63,782 nt of DNA from Nioella halotolerans (GTDB taxonomy: Bacteria; Pseudomonadota; Alphaproteobacteria; Rhodobacterales; Rhodobacteraceae). Each line of letters opens with the position of its first letter. Position 1 is the first letter of the stretch. This document shows positions 40,394-48,805 of the stretch, piece after piece. The stretch lies in assembly GCA_003428585.1 (NCBI GenBank), contig QVQC01000006.1:1-63782 (forward strand), given 5' to 3'. The notes below the pieces were generated by a model that did not search any database, was not told where the DNA came from, and saw only the letters and a program-made list of their open reading frames with translations. The translations under genes were made by a program, and so were the position numbers.

Positions 40394-41122
40394 ATGAAAA
40401 ATCTCGTTCTTTCCGCCGCCATCCTGGCCCTTACCGCCGGTATGGGCCTCGCGCAGGAGCGCACCATCCGCATGGGTACCGAGGGCGCCTACCCGCCCTA
40501 CAACTTCATCAACGACAACGGCGACGTGGATGGATTCGAACGCGCGCTTGGCGACGAGCTTTGCGCACGCGCCGAACTGACCTGCGAATGGGTCACCAAT
40601 GACTGGGATTCGATCATCCCCAACCTGACCTCGGGCAATTACGACACCATCATCGCCGGCATGTCGATCACGCCCGAACGCGACGAGGTGATCGACTTCA
40701 CGCAGGATTACATCCCGCCGGCGCCGTCGCTCTTCGTGGCGCTGTCCGACGACGTGGACCTCGAAAACGGCTATGTCGCCGCCCAGACCAACACCATCCA
40801 GGCCGGCTACATCGCCGAGACCGGGGCCACGCTGATCGAATACGCCACCCCCGATGAAACCGTCGCCGCCGTGCGCACCGGCGAGGCCGACGCGGTTCTG
40901 GCCGATGGCGACTTCCTGCTCGACATCGTGGCCGAGGATGACGACCTGATGGTCGTCGGCGACCCGGTGGCACTGGGCGGTGGCATCGGCATGGGGCTGC
41001 GCGACAATGATGACGAGCTGCGCGCGACGTTCGACGCGGCCATCACGTCGATGAAGGAAGACGGCACGCTCAACGCGCTTATCCTTGAATGGTTCGGCGA
41101 CGACGCGCCCACCTACGACTGA
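40394..41122 (+). CDS. Polar amino-acid ABC transporter, periplasmic binding protein
   Basis: The 242-aa precursor has a signal peptide (MKNLVLSAAILALTAGMGLA, cleavage near residue 20-21). The mature part matches the solute-binding family 3 fold: IRMGTEGAYPPYNF, GFERALGDELCARAEL with the Asp-linked ligand-binding pattern, SIIPNLTSGNYDTIIAGM and an acidic C-terminus. Two cysteines in the N-lobe (CARAELTC) probably form a disulfide. It captures a basic or polar amino acid; the exact ligand (arginine, histidine, opine) cannot be told. Confidence 0.9.
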   Translation: MKNLVLSAAILALTAGMGLAQERTIRMGTEGAYPPYNFINDNGDVDGFERALGDELCARAELTCEWVTNDWDSIIPNLTSGNYDTIIAGMSITPERDEVIDFTQDYIPPAPSLFVALSDDVDLENGYVAAQTNTIQAGYIAETGATLIEYATPDETVAAVRTGEADAVLADGDFLLDIVAEDDDLMVVGDPVALGGGIGMGLRDNDDELRATFDAAITSMKEDGTLNALILEWFGDDAPTYD

Positions 41123-41182
41123 TCCCACCCCGGCGCGCGGCGGGCCCCTTCGTCCGCCGCGCGCCTGACCGCCCGAGGCCCG

Positions 41183-42064
41183 ATGTTCGAGTTCTGCGCC
41201 GATCCCTCCGCGCTGGAGGGCGCCCCGTGGGTCGCCTGCTACCTGACCAACGGCGTGCACCTGAATTTCTACCAGAGCTTCCTGACCGTGCTGATCCTGC
41301 TGGCGATCACCGCGCCGGTGTCGCTGGCCTTCGGGTTTGTCGGCGCCAGCGCCAGCCGCTCCCGGGTCCCGCCCCTTCGCTGGCTCGGCACCCTTTACAC
41401 CGCGATGGTGCGCGGCGTGCCGGACATCGTCTTTTTCCTCTTCTTCGTCATCGCGCTGGACCAGGCGCTGGAATGGGTCAACCACCAGATTCGCTGCCCC
41501 GACTGGGACGAACCGATCCGGCAGGGCGCGAATTTCCTGGTCTGCCAGGCGGCCAAGATCCCGCTGAGTTCCGCCCCGCAATGGGTGCACGAAACCTATA
41601 ACTTCTTCATCGCGGTCTTTACCTTCGCGATCGTTTTCGGCGCCTTCGCGGCCAACGTTCTGCAGGGCGCCATGCGCGCCGTGCCGCGCGCGCAGATGGA
41701 AACGGCCGAGGCCTATGGCATGACGCGGCGGCAAGCCTTCTGGCGCATCCTCGTGCCGCAGATGTGGATCTACGCGCTGCCGGGGCTATCCAACCTGTGG
41801 ATGATCCTGATCAAGGCGACGCCGCTTCTGTTCCTTTTGGGGGTGGAGGATATCGTCTACTGGGCGCGCGAACTGGGCGGCAGCCGCACCTCGCAATACG
41901 CCTATCCGCATCCCGACTGGCGGATGTGGTATTTCCTGGCGCTGCTGGTCTTCTATCTTGGCTTTACCAAGGTGTCCGAGGTCGTTCTGGCGCGCGTCAC
42001 GCGGCGGCTCAGCCACGGGCAGGCCACGGCCGGCGGCGACGCGCAGCGAAAGGCCGCGGCATGA
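41183..42064 (+). CDS. Polar amino-acid ABC transporter, permease 1
   Basis: The 293-aa membrane protein contains the EAA loop METAEAYGMTRRQAFWRILVPQ, the contact site for the ATPase, and about five hydrophobic segments. A 25-residue hydrophilic N-terminus (MFEFCADPSALEGAPWVACYL) precedes the first helix, and a large extracytoplasmic loop (residues 95-135) contains two cysteines. It overlaps permease 2 by four bases (ATGA at 42061-42064). Confidence 0.88.
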   Translation: MFEFCADPSALEGAPWVACYLTNGVHLNFYQSFLTVLILLAITAPVSLAFGFVGASASRSRVPPLRWLGTLYTAMVRGVPDIVFFLFFVIALDQALEWVNHQIRCPDWDEPIRQGANFLVCQAAKIPLSSAPQWVHETYNFFIAVFTFAIVFGAFAANVLQGAMRAVPRAQMETAEAYGMTRRQAFWRILVPQMWIYALPGLSNLWMILIKATPLLFLLGVEDIVYWARELGGSRTSQYAYPHPDWRMWYFLALLVFYLGFTKVSEVVLARVTRRLSHGQATAGGDAQRKAAA

Positions 42065-42897
42065 GTTGCTGGGAAACGGTTCAGGCCTACGCGCTGCGCT
42101 CGCTCGGGATCGGGGAGCGCCTGCTGCCACGCGGCGAGATCGGCCTGTGCGAGCAGATCACCCTGATCGGCTCGGGGTTGATCTGGAACATCTATTTCGG
42201 GGCGCTGGCGCTGTTCTTCGGCTTTTTCTTCGCGGTGGCGCTGGCGGTGGGAAAGTCGGCACGTGCGCGCCTCATCCGGAAACCGGCGGAATGGTTCATC
42301 TTCGTGTTCCGGGGGTCACCGCTCTTCATCCAGTTCTTCCTCGCCTATTTCCTGCTGGTCCGCCTGCCCGATGAAATCGTGATCGGGGCCAGCGTGACGG
42401 ATATCAGTTGGCTGACCACGCCCTTCGCGCGGGCGTGGCTGGGCGCGCTGATCGTGCTTTTCCTCAACACCTCCGCCTATGCGGGGGAGATCTTTTACGG
42501 CGCGCTGCAATCGGTGCCGAAGGGCGACCTTGAAGCCGCCGATGCCTACGGGATGACCGGCTTCAAGCGGTTTCGCCGGGTCACCTACCCGACCATGCTG
42601 CGGCTGGCTTGGCCGGCCTACACGAACGAGGCGATCTTCCTCTTCCATGCCACCACGCTGGTCTACTTCTCGGGCTTCCCGGCCTTCCGGCAACAGGGGG
42701 ATGCGCTGTATTACGCCAGCTACTTTGCCGATCGGACCTTCAACCCCTTCGTGCCCTACCCGATCGTGGCGGCCTATTTCATCGTGCTGACCCTGCTGGT
42801 GATCCTCGCCTTTGGCGCGGTCAATCGCCACCTCAACCGCCACCTGCCGACGGAGCGGCGCGCGCGGCTGCGCTACCGGCCCAACCTGATCCGCTGA
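42061..42897 (+). CDS. Polar amino-acid ABC transporter, permease 2
   Basis: The 278-aa membrane protein carries the EAA loop LEAADAYGMTGFKRFRRVTYP and the VFRGSPLFIQFFLAYFLL segment typical of His/Glu/Gln/Arg/opine permeases (FRGTP-like). The start ATG 42061 overlaps the stop of permease 1. It completes the importer with the ATPase and binding protein upstream. The gene ends 132 bases before the DegT-type aminotransferase. An upstream extension of this frame is discarded as it lies inside permease 1. Confidence 0.88.
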   Translation: MSCWETVQAYALRSLGIGERLLPRGEIGLCEQITLIGSGLIWNIYFGALALFFGFFFAVALAVGKSARARLIRKPAEWFIFVFRGSPLFIQFFLAYFLLVRLPDEIVIGASVTDISWLTTPFARAWLGALIVLFLNTSAYAGEIFYGALQSVPKGDLEAADAYGMTGFKRFRRVTYPTMLRLAWPAYTNEAIFLFHATTLVYFSGFPAFRQQGDALYYASYFADRTFNPFVPYPIVAAYFIVLTLLVILAFGAVNRHLNRHLPTERRARLRYRPNLIR

Positions 42898-43029
42898 CGC
42901 GGGGCGGCCGACTGCGGATTTCCTGCATCGGACCACAAGAAAATCGGCCCGGCGGCCGGTTCTGTCTTTGATCCGTCACGAATCCCATGTAAAGAAAATC
43001 CAAATATAGATTTTCAAAAAGGTGAAATC

Positions 43030-44253
43030 ATGGCGCTGGCCCCGAACGTCTACGACGCCGAACCGATCCCCGAGAGCGCGCGCGCCGAGATCGAGCGGCT
43101 CCTGCAAACCGGCGACCTCTTTCGTTACACCGCGCCCGAGGATGCACCGGTCAGCCTGCTGGAGCGGGAATTCGCCGATATGCTGGGCGCGAAATACGCG
43201 CTGGCCGTGTCAAGCTGCTCTGCCGCGCTGTTCCTGTCGCTGGAGGCGCTCGGGCTCGCGCCCGGCACGCCCGTGTTGATCCCCGCCTTCACCTTCGCCG
43301 CCGTGCCGTCCTCCATCGTGCATGCCAATTGCCAGCCGGTGCTGGTCGAGGTGGGCGAGGACTACCGCATCGACATGAAGGATTTCGCCGCCAAGCTGAC
43401 GGAGGATGTCGGCGCCGTCATCATCAGCCACATGCGTGGCCACACCTCCGACATGGACGCCATCATGGCACTGTGCGACGCCAAGGGCGTGCCGGTGATC
43501 GAGGATGCGGCGCATTCGCTGGGCACCACGTGGCACGGGCGCAAGGTCGGCACCATCGGGCGCGTCGGCTGTTTCAGCTTCCAGTCCTACAAGCTGATCA
43601 ATTCCGGCGAGGGTGGCATCCTGATTACCGATGACGCCGATCTGGTGGCGCGCGCCGTGATCATGTCCGGCGCCTACGAACACAACTGGGCCAAGCACAA
43701 GGCGCCCGCCGGTGACAACACGGGCGAGATGGACCGCGCCTTTGCCCGTTGGCAGAACAAGCTGCCGCTCTACAACCTGCGCCTGTCCAACCTGTCGGCG
43801 GCGATCATCCGCTCGCAATTGCCCGAAGTGGCGCGCCGGGTGCGCGATGGCCGCGCCAACCACGACTATGTTGCCGCGCAGCTCAACGCCTCGCCCTGGC
43901 TGTCGGTGCCGCCGGCCCTGCCCCCGGAAGAGCGGGCGCCGGATTCAATCCAGTTCAACCTCATGGGCTTCGTCAGCGATGCGGAGGCCCGCGCCTTCGC
44001 CGAAGCCGCCGCCGCGCGCGGCGTCAAGGTGCAGGTCTTCGGCCTGTCCACCGACAACGCCCGTGCCTTCTGGAACTGGCAGTTCATTCCCGGCGACCGG
44101 CCCGACCTGCCGCGGACCCGCGAGATGCTGATGCGCGCCTGCGACGTGCGTCTGCCCGCCCGGTTGACAACGCCGGATCTTGATTTCATCGCCGGGGCGC
44201 TTCTGTCCGCGGCCGAGGATATCAAGGGTGAGTTGCGCGCCTACGGCACCTGA
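43030..44253 (+). CDS. DegT/DnrJ/EryC1/StrS-type PLP aminotransferase
   Basis: The 407-aa enzyme has the family PLP site: IEDAAHSLG (residues 157-165), FSFQSYKLINSGEGG with the PLP-binding Lys188, and the N-terminal YALAVSSCSAALFLSL and IPAFTFAAVPSS. The family forms amino sugars or aminated cyclitols and related compounds. A ribosome-binding site (AAAAAGGTGAAATC) precedes the ATG. It stands alone after the amino-acid transporter and convergent to phaR; no sugar-nucleotide genes are nearby, so its substrate is open. Confidence 0.88.
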   Translation: MALAPNVYDAEPIPESARAEIERLLQTGDLFRYTAPEDAPVSLLEREFADMLGAKYALAVSSCSAALFLSLEALGLAPGTPVLIPAFTFAAVPSSIVHANCQPVLVEVGEDYRIDMKDFAAKLTEDVGAVIISHMRGHTSDMDAIMALCDAKGVPVIEDAAHSLGTTWHGRKVGTIGRVGCFSFQSYKLINSGEGGILITDDADLVARAVIMSGAYEHNWAKHKAPAGDNTGEMDRAFARWQNKLPLYNLRLSNLSAAIIRSQLPEVARRVRDGRANHDYVAAQLNASPWLSVPPALPPEERAPDSIQFNLMGFVSDAEARAFAEAAAARGVKVQVFGLSTDNARAFWNWQFIPGDRPDLPRTREMLMRACDVRLPARLTTPDLDFIAGALLSAAEDIKGELRAYGT

Positions 44254-44272
44254 GGCCGGCTTGGCCCGGGTC

Positions 44273-44824
44273 TCACATCTTTGACAGCTTGGCCTGCAAT
44301 TCGGCCAATTGCTGCTTGATCTCGGCCAGTTCATCCTCCGGGCTTTGCGTCTCCTCGCCCTCGGGGGCGGGGCCGGACCATTGCCCGGCGATCCCGCCGG
44401 TCATCGCCTTCATGAACGCCTCTTGCTGCGCGCGCATTGCCTCGAAACCGGGCATCTGGGCCACCGGGTTCATGGCGCTCATGTTCTCGACCATCTTCGA
44501 CTGGCCGTCGCGCAGCATTTCGAACGACATCGCCAGGAACTCCGGCACGACACTCTGGGCCTGCGTGGTGTAGCTGCGCACGAGGTCGGTCAGCACGCCG
44601 ATCGGCAGCACGCTTTCGCCGCGGCTTTCGTGTTCTGCAATGATTTGAAGCAGATACTGGCGGGTCAGGTCATCGCCGGATTTCAGGTCGATGATCTTCA
44701 CCTCGCGCCCGTCACGGATGAACCCGGCGATATCCTCGAGCGTGACGTAATCCGACGTCTCGGTGTTGTAGAGCCTGCGGCTGGCGTAGCGTTTGATCAG
44801 CAGCGGTGTGTCGGGGTCTGCCAT
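44273..44824 (-). CDS. phaR: Polyhydroxyalkanoate synthesis repressor PhaR
   Basis: The 183-aa protein has the PHA-accumulation regulator DNA-binding domain at the N-terminus (PLLIKRYASRRLYNTETSDYV, TLEDIAGFIRDGREVKIID). Residues 70-120 are the associated PHB-binding region. The C-terminal coiled part ends in EDELAEIKQQLAELQAKLSK. PhaR represses phaP and itself and is released when it binds nascent PHB granules. The ATG 44824 has GGGAGG 6 bases upstream. A candidate operator, CTGCAATGCAG, lies 23 bases upstream of the start, fitting autoregulation. Confidence 0.92.
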   Translation of the reverse strand: MADPDTPLLIKRYASRRLYNTETSDYVTLEDIAGFIRDGREVKIIDLKSGDDLTRQYLLQIIAEHESRGESVLPIGVLTDLVRSYTTQAQSVVPEFLAMSFEMLRDGQSKMVENMSAMNPVAQMPGFEAMRAQQEAFMKAMTGGIAGQWSGPAPEGEETQSPEDELAEIKQQLAELQAKLSKM

Positions 44825-44846
44825 GACCACCTCCCTATTCCATGCA

Positions 44847-44857
44847 CTGCAATGCAG
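44847..44857 (-). promoter_or_regulatory. Candidate PhaR operator ahead of phaR
   Basis: CTGCAATGCAG, a perfect CTGC-N3-GCAG inverted repeat of the TGC-rich kind reported for PhaR, lies 23 bases before the phaR start and close to the ribosome-binding site, consistent with autorepression. Confidence 0.6.
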
Positions 44858-44911
44858 CACAGCGAACCCTACGCACCTCTGGCAAAAAAGCAATCACCTG
44901 AGCGGTCACAG

Positions 44912-44943
44912 AAAAAAGGACGGGCCCTGACGGGTCCGTCCTT
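44912..44943 (-). terminator. Intrinsic terminator of phaP
   Basis: On the reverse strand AAGGACGGACCC and GGGCCCGTCCTT (together 44916-44943) form a 12-bp stem with one wobble and a 4-base loop, followed by Ts. It separates phaP from phaR and suggests that the two are transcribed independently. Confidence 0.8.
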
Positions 44944-44997
44944 CCTGACATTCGCGCGGATCGGGAGGATATCCGCGCGAAGATCGAACTGTCCACC

Positions 44998-45444
44998 TTA
45001 GGCGGCGGCAGAGGCCTTCTTGGCAGCGGTGGTCACCTCGGCGGTGGCTTTCTTGACGGCGGCGGAGGTCTCTTCCGAGGCTTCCTTGCCGGCGGCCATC
45101 ATCAACTCGACGGTTTCCATCTGCACTTTCTTCGCGACTTCGGCGAAGGCGGCCATGGTTTCGGCGGTCATCTCGGCCTGGGCCGATGCGAAATCGGTCA
45201 TCGCCTTGGTGTAGGCGGTCGGCTCGTCCTTGACGGTGGCGACATCAGCGACCTTGGTCAGCGTGTCCTTGGTCCACTTGGTCGAGATCTCGGTCGACTT
45301 CTCGGCCGCTTCCAGCGCGACTTTTGAGAACTTCTCGCCCATCGCCGCCGAGGATTTGAACGCGTCGTTGTAGGCGCTCATGTCCATCGGGAATGCGGCC
45401 ATTGCTTCGTTCATGTACTTGGTGAAATCATTGGTCTTTGCCAT
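44998..45444 (-). CDS. phaP: Phasin (PHA granule-associated protein)
   Basis: The 148-aa helical protein has phasin features: FPMDMSAYNDAFKSSAAMGEK, the amphipathic FSKVALEAAEKSTEISTKWTKDTL and VDVATVKDEPTAY-like turns, ending with Ala/Lys-rich TTAAKKASAAA. It coats polyhydroxybutyrate granules and limits their coalescence. The ATG at 45444 has GAAGGAGAC upstream. The promoter contains a candidate PhaR operator in its spacer and a second upstream, in line with strong PHB-dependent control. A terminator follows. Confidence 0.92.
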   Translation of the reverse strand: MAKTNDFTKYMNEAMAAFPMDMSAYNDAFKSSAAMGEKFSKVALEAAEKSTEISTKWTKDTLTKVADVATVKDEPTAYTKAMTDFASAQAEMTAETMAAFAEVAKKVQMETVELMMAAGKEASEETSAAVKKATAEVTTAAKKASAAA

Positions 45445-45503
45445 TGGTCTGTCTCCTTCGTCCGGGCTTCGGACTTGCAAGGTTGGTCATCGGGTCTGCA
45501 CAC

Positions 45504-45532
45504 AATATGCATGCTGCACCGCAGCATTTCAA
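45504..45532 (-). promoter_or_regulatory. phaP promoter with embedded PhaR operator
   Basis: Reverse strand: TTGAAA (45527-45532), 17-base spacer, CATATT (45504-45509). The CTGC-N3-GCAG repeat at 45514-45524 lies wholly in the spacer, so a bound repressor would exclude RNA polymerase. Confidence 0.6.
45514..45524 (-). promoter_or_regulatory. Candidate PhaR operator O1
   Basis: CTGCACCGCAG on the plus strand (CTGCGGTGCAG on the reverse), a perfect CTGC-N3-GCAG repeat inside the phaP promoter spacer. It is extended by flanking bases to TGCTGC-N3-GCAGCA. Confidence 0.6.
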
Positions 45533-45541
45533 GTCTTTTTT

Positions 45542-45552
45542 CTGCATTGCAG
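45542..45552 (-). promoter_or_regulatory. Candidate PhaR operator O2
   Basis: CTGCATTGCAG, a second perfect CTGC-N3-GCAG repeat, 28 bases centre to centre from O1 and just upstream of the phaP -35 box. The spacing of nearly three turns puts both sites on about the same face of DNA. Confidence 0.6.
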
Positions 45553-45577
45553 CAAAACCCTTGATCTGCCTGCAAAA

Positions 45578-47359
45578 TCAGTCCCGCGTCTTGACCAGCA
45601 CATAGGTGCCCGGCGCGTCGCACAGCGCCTCATACCCCGACTCACCCGGTTGGCGCGCCGCCACCTGTGCACCGGACCGGCGCTTGAGCCAGCCTTCCCA
45701 TTCGGGCCACCACGACCCTTCGTGAAACTCGGCCCCCTCCAGCCAGTCATCGGCGCTGCCCTTCACCTTCGGGTTGGTGTAATGGCCGTATTTCTTCTTG
45801 GACGGCGGGTTGATGATACCGGCGATATGGCCCGAGCCGGACATGATGAAGGTCTTGTCGCGGCTGCCGAAGCGTTCGAACCCGGCATAGCAATTTTTCC
45901 ACGGCGCGATGTGGTCGGTCTTGGTGCCGATGGAACAGACCGGCAGCTTGATGTCCTTGATGTGCAGCGTCTCGCCGAGGATCTTGAAGCCCTCGCCCGC
46001 CAGTTCGTTCTTCTGGCAAAGCTGGCGCAGGTATTGCACCACCATGCGCCCCGGCAGGTTGGTGCTGTCGCCGTTCCAGTAAAGCAGGTCGAAGGCCGGC
46101 GGCGCCTCGCCCATCATGTAGCTGCGCACGGCGGGGCCGTATACCAAGTCGTTGGAGCGCAGGAAGCTCATCGTCTTGGACATGAAAAAGCTGTCGAGAA
46201 TGCCCTTGTCGGTCACCTGCCGTTCGATCGCGTCGACGAAATCGTCCTGCAGGAAGACGACGAATTCGCCCTGGTCGCTGAAATCGGTCAGCGTGGTCAG
46301 GAAGGTGGCCGAGCGCACCGACTTGTCGCCGCGTTTCTGCAACAGCGCCAGCGTCGCCGACAGCGTGGTGCCGGCGATGCAATAGCCCACCACGTTGACC
46401 TGCTTCTCGCCGGTTATGTCCTTGGCGACGCGGATCGCCTCAAGGTAGCCTTCCTCGATATACTCCTCCAGCCCGACATCGGCGTAGCTTTCATCGGGGT
46501 TGACCCAGCTGACGACGAACAGCGTGTAACCGTGATCGACGATCCAGCGGATCAGCGAATTCTGCGGCTTGAGGTCCATGATGTAGAACTTGTTGATCCA
46601 TGGCGGGAAGATCACCAACGGCACGCGGTGAACCGTTTCGGTGGTCGGGGCGTACTGGATCACCTCCATCATCCGGTTGCGGAAGATGACCTTGCCCGGT
46701 GCGGTGCCGATATTCTCCCCCACGGTGAAGGCGTTGGCATCGGCGAGCGTCGGAAGGATCTCGCCCTGGTTGGCCTCGATATCGCGCACGAGGTTTTCCA
46801 TCCCGTCGACGAGGCTTTGCCCGTCGGTGTCGATCGCCTTTTGCAGCGCGTCGGGATTGGTGGCGAGGTAATTGGTCGGTGCGAAAAGGTCGATGATCTG
46901 GCGCGAAAAGAACTCCACCCGGCTGCGTTCGCGCTCGTCGAGCCCGTCAAGCTCCTCCATCGCCTGTTCCACGGCCTGCGCGTTCAATTCGTATTGCTTG
47001 CGCACGAACCGGAAATAGGGATGGGTGCGCCACATCGGGTTGGCGAACCGCTTGTCTCCGGGGGCGTGCTCGTCCTCCTCCGGCATCTCGAACTGCCCGG
47101 CGGCGAGCGCCTGCTGGGTTTCCATGAGATTCTCCACCGCCTGCGACCAATAAGCCACTTGTTGGCCCATCAGCTTGGTAGGGTTGGCCATCATCTCCGA
47201 CCACATGGCCGACCCGGCCTTCAGGTAAAGATCCTGCCCCGGCCCCGTCAGGCCCGCATCGGTTTTCAGGTCCTTGTTGCCAAGGGCCGCGACCATGCGT
47301 TTGGACAGCTCCTCCATCTTCCGAAGGTTCTCGTGCAAGCGCTCCGCATTTTCGCCCAT
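45578..47359 (-). CDS. phaC: Class I poly(3-hydroxyalkanoate) polymerase
   Basis: The 593-aa synthase has the lipase-like box GYCIAG with nucleophile Cys327, an Asp in IGTKTDHIAPW and His in SGSGHIAGIINPP, completing the catalytic triad. The N-terminal region (KDLKTDAGLTGPGQDLYL, WRTHPYFRFVRKQYEL) is typical of class I enzymes acting alone. It polymerises 3-hydroxybutyryl-CoA on granules. ATG 47359 is chosen for the GGAGGAG site 8 bases upstream; an ATG at 47392 adds 11 Gly-rich residues. It heads phaC-phaP-phaR and is divergent from phaZ. No phaA/phaB are in the window. Confidence 0.95.
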   Translation of the reverse strand: MGENAERLHENLRKMEELSKRMVAALGNKDLKTDAGLTGPGQDLYLKAGSAMWSEMMANPTKLMGQQVAYWSQAVENLMETQQALAAGQFEMPEEDEHAPGDKRFANPMWRTHPYFRFVRKQYELNAQAVEQAMEELDGLDERERSRVEFFSRQIIDLFAPTNYLATNPDALQKAIDTDGQSLVDGMENLVRDIEANQGEILPTLADANAFTVGENIGTAPGKVIFRNRMMEVIQYAPTTETVHRVPLVIFPPWINKFYIMDLKPQNSLIRWIVDHGYTLFVVSWVNPDESYADVGLEEYIEEGYLEAIRVAKDITGEKQVNVVGYCIAGTTLSATLALLQKRGDKSVRSATFLTTLTDFSDQGEFVVFLQDDFVDAIERQVTDKGILDSFFMSKTMSFLRSNDLVYGPAVRSYMMGEAPPAFDLLYWNGDSTNLPGRMVVQYLRQLCQKNELAGEGFKILGETLHIKDIKLPVCSIGTKTDHIAPWKNCYAGFERFGSRDKTFIMSGSGHIAGIINPPSKKKYGHYTNPKVKGSADDWLEGAEFHEGSWWPEWEGWLKRRSGAQVAARQPGESGYEALCDAPGTYVLVKTRD

Positions 47360-47519
47360 ATCGCCGTCTCCTCCGCCGGTCTCGTGTCCCATACTTGATT
47401 TTGCCCTCTCAATGCTGCATGTGCATAGTAAGCCTTGCCGGGGTGAGGGGGCAAAGCGACGAAACGAACCGCCCCCGATGGGCCGGACGTTTGCCCAGTT
47501 TTGCAGGAGTCACGACGCG

Positions 47520-48785
47520 ATGAAACATCTTCTTACCTACGACATGATGGAGTCGGTCCGCGTGACCAACCAGTGGCTCGGTTCCACGGCGCGGGCCATG
47601 TGCTCCTACCCGCAACTGGGCCTGCTTCCCAACCCGATGATCCAGATCACCGCCGCCTGGGGCGAGGTGGTGGAACGCAGCTTCGAGCGTATGGTCGCCA
47701 AGCCCGACTGGAACATCAATTCCATCCCCGGCACCGATGGGCGTGACCATGTCGTCGAGGTCGAATGCGTCCTGCAACGGCCCTTCGGCGATCTCATCCG
47801 CTTCAACGTGCACGGGCGCGAACCGACAGGGCGCAAGGTTCTGCTGGTGGCGCCGATGTCGGGCCACTACGCGACGCTTCTGCGTTCCACCGTCTACAGC
47901 CTTTTGCCCGATTGCGACGTCTATATCACCGACTGGCACAATGCGCGCGACATCCCGGTATCCGCCGGCAAGTTCGACATCGAGGATTATACCCTCTACC
48001 TTGTTGAATTCCTGAAGGAAATGGGGCCCGACAGCCACGTGATCGCGGTTTGCCAGCCCGCCCCGCTTGCCCTTGCCGCGACCGCCTACCTCGCCGAGGA
48101 AGAGCCGGACGCGCAGCCGCGCACCCTGACGCTGATCGGCGGGCCGATCGACCCCGACGCGGCCGCCACCGACGTGACCGATTTCGGCAACCGCGTCACC
48201 ATGGGCCAGCTTGAACGCCATGTGCTGCAGCGGGTCGGCTTCAAGTATCCCGGCGCGGGGCGCATGGTCTATCCCGGCCTGCAACAGCTGAGCAGTTTCA
48301 TCGCGATGAACGCCGACACGCACGCCAAGGCGTTCACCAACCAGATCCTCGCCGTCGCCAAGGGCGAGGCGTCGGAACATGACAAGCACAACCGCTTTTA
48401 CGACGAGTATCTTGCGGTCATGGACATGACGGCGGAATTCTACCTTTCGACGGTCGAGCGGATCTTCAAGGACCTGGAAATCGCGGAGAATCGTTTCACC
48501 GTCGCCGGAAAGCAGGTCGATATCGGCAAGATTACCACCGTCGCCGTGAAAACGGTCGAGGGCGGGCAGGACGATATCTCGGCCCCCGGGCAATGCGTCG
48601 CGGCGCTCAGGCTCTGCACCGGCCTTCCGGAGAGCAAGAAGGCCAATTACCTTGAACCCAATGCCGGCCATTACGGCATTTTCGCCGGCAAGAGCTGGCG
48701 CAACAAGATCCGGCCGCTGGTTCTGAACTTCATCGACGCGAATTGCGACGTGCCGAAAACGCCGGTCAGGGCCGCCGCCGAATAG
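47520..48785 (+). CDS. phaZ: Intracellular poly(3-hydroxybutyrate) depolymerase
   Basis: The 421-aa protein matches the intracellular PHB depolymerase family (PHB_depo_C). The catalytic Cys178 sits in VIAVCQPAPLALAA, a Cys in place of Ser of a lipase box. MSGHYATLLRSTVYSLLPD and the C-terminal LEPNAGHYGIFAGKSWR with the catalytic His are also typical. It mobilises stored polymer as 3-hydroxybutyrate. GCAGGAG lies upstream of the ATG. It is divergent from phaC, the usual arrangement in this order. It converges on a hydrolase gene. Confidence 0.94.
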   Translation: MKHLLTYDMMESVRVTNQWLGSTARAMCSYPQLGLLPNPMIQITAAWGEVVERSFERMVAKPDWNINSIPGTDGRDHVVEVECVLQRPFGDLIRFNVHGREPTGRKVLLVAPMSGHYATLLRSTVYSLLPDCDVYITDWHNARDIPVSAGKFDIEDYTLYLVEFLKEMGPDSHVIAVCQPAPLALAATAYLAEEEPDAQPRTLTLIGGPIDPDAAATDVTDFGNRVTMGQLERHVLQRVGFKYPGAGRMVYPGLQQLSSFIAMNADTHAKAFTNQILAVAKGEASEHDKHNRFYDEYLAVMDMTAEFYLSTVERIFKDLEIAENRFTVAGKQVDIGKITTVAVKTVEGGQDDISAPGQCVAALRLCTGLPESKKANYLEPNAGHYGIFAGKSWRNKIRPLVLNFIDANCDVPKTPVRAAAE

Positions 48786-48805
48786 GCCACGGGCGCCGCC
48801 GCGCC

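Noticed and set aside
45380..47398. Long open frame antisense to phaC (672 codons)
   Set aside because: It mirrors the phaC coding sequence; stops are rare because of the GC-rich composition. No ribosome-binding site or domain was found.
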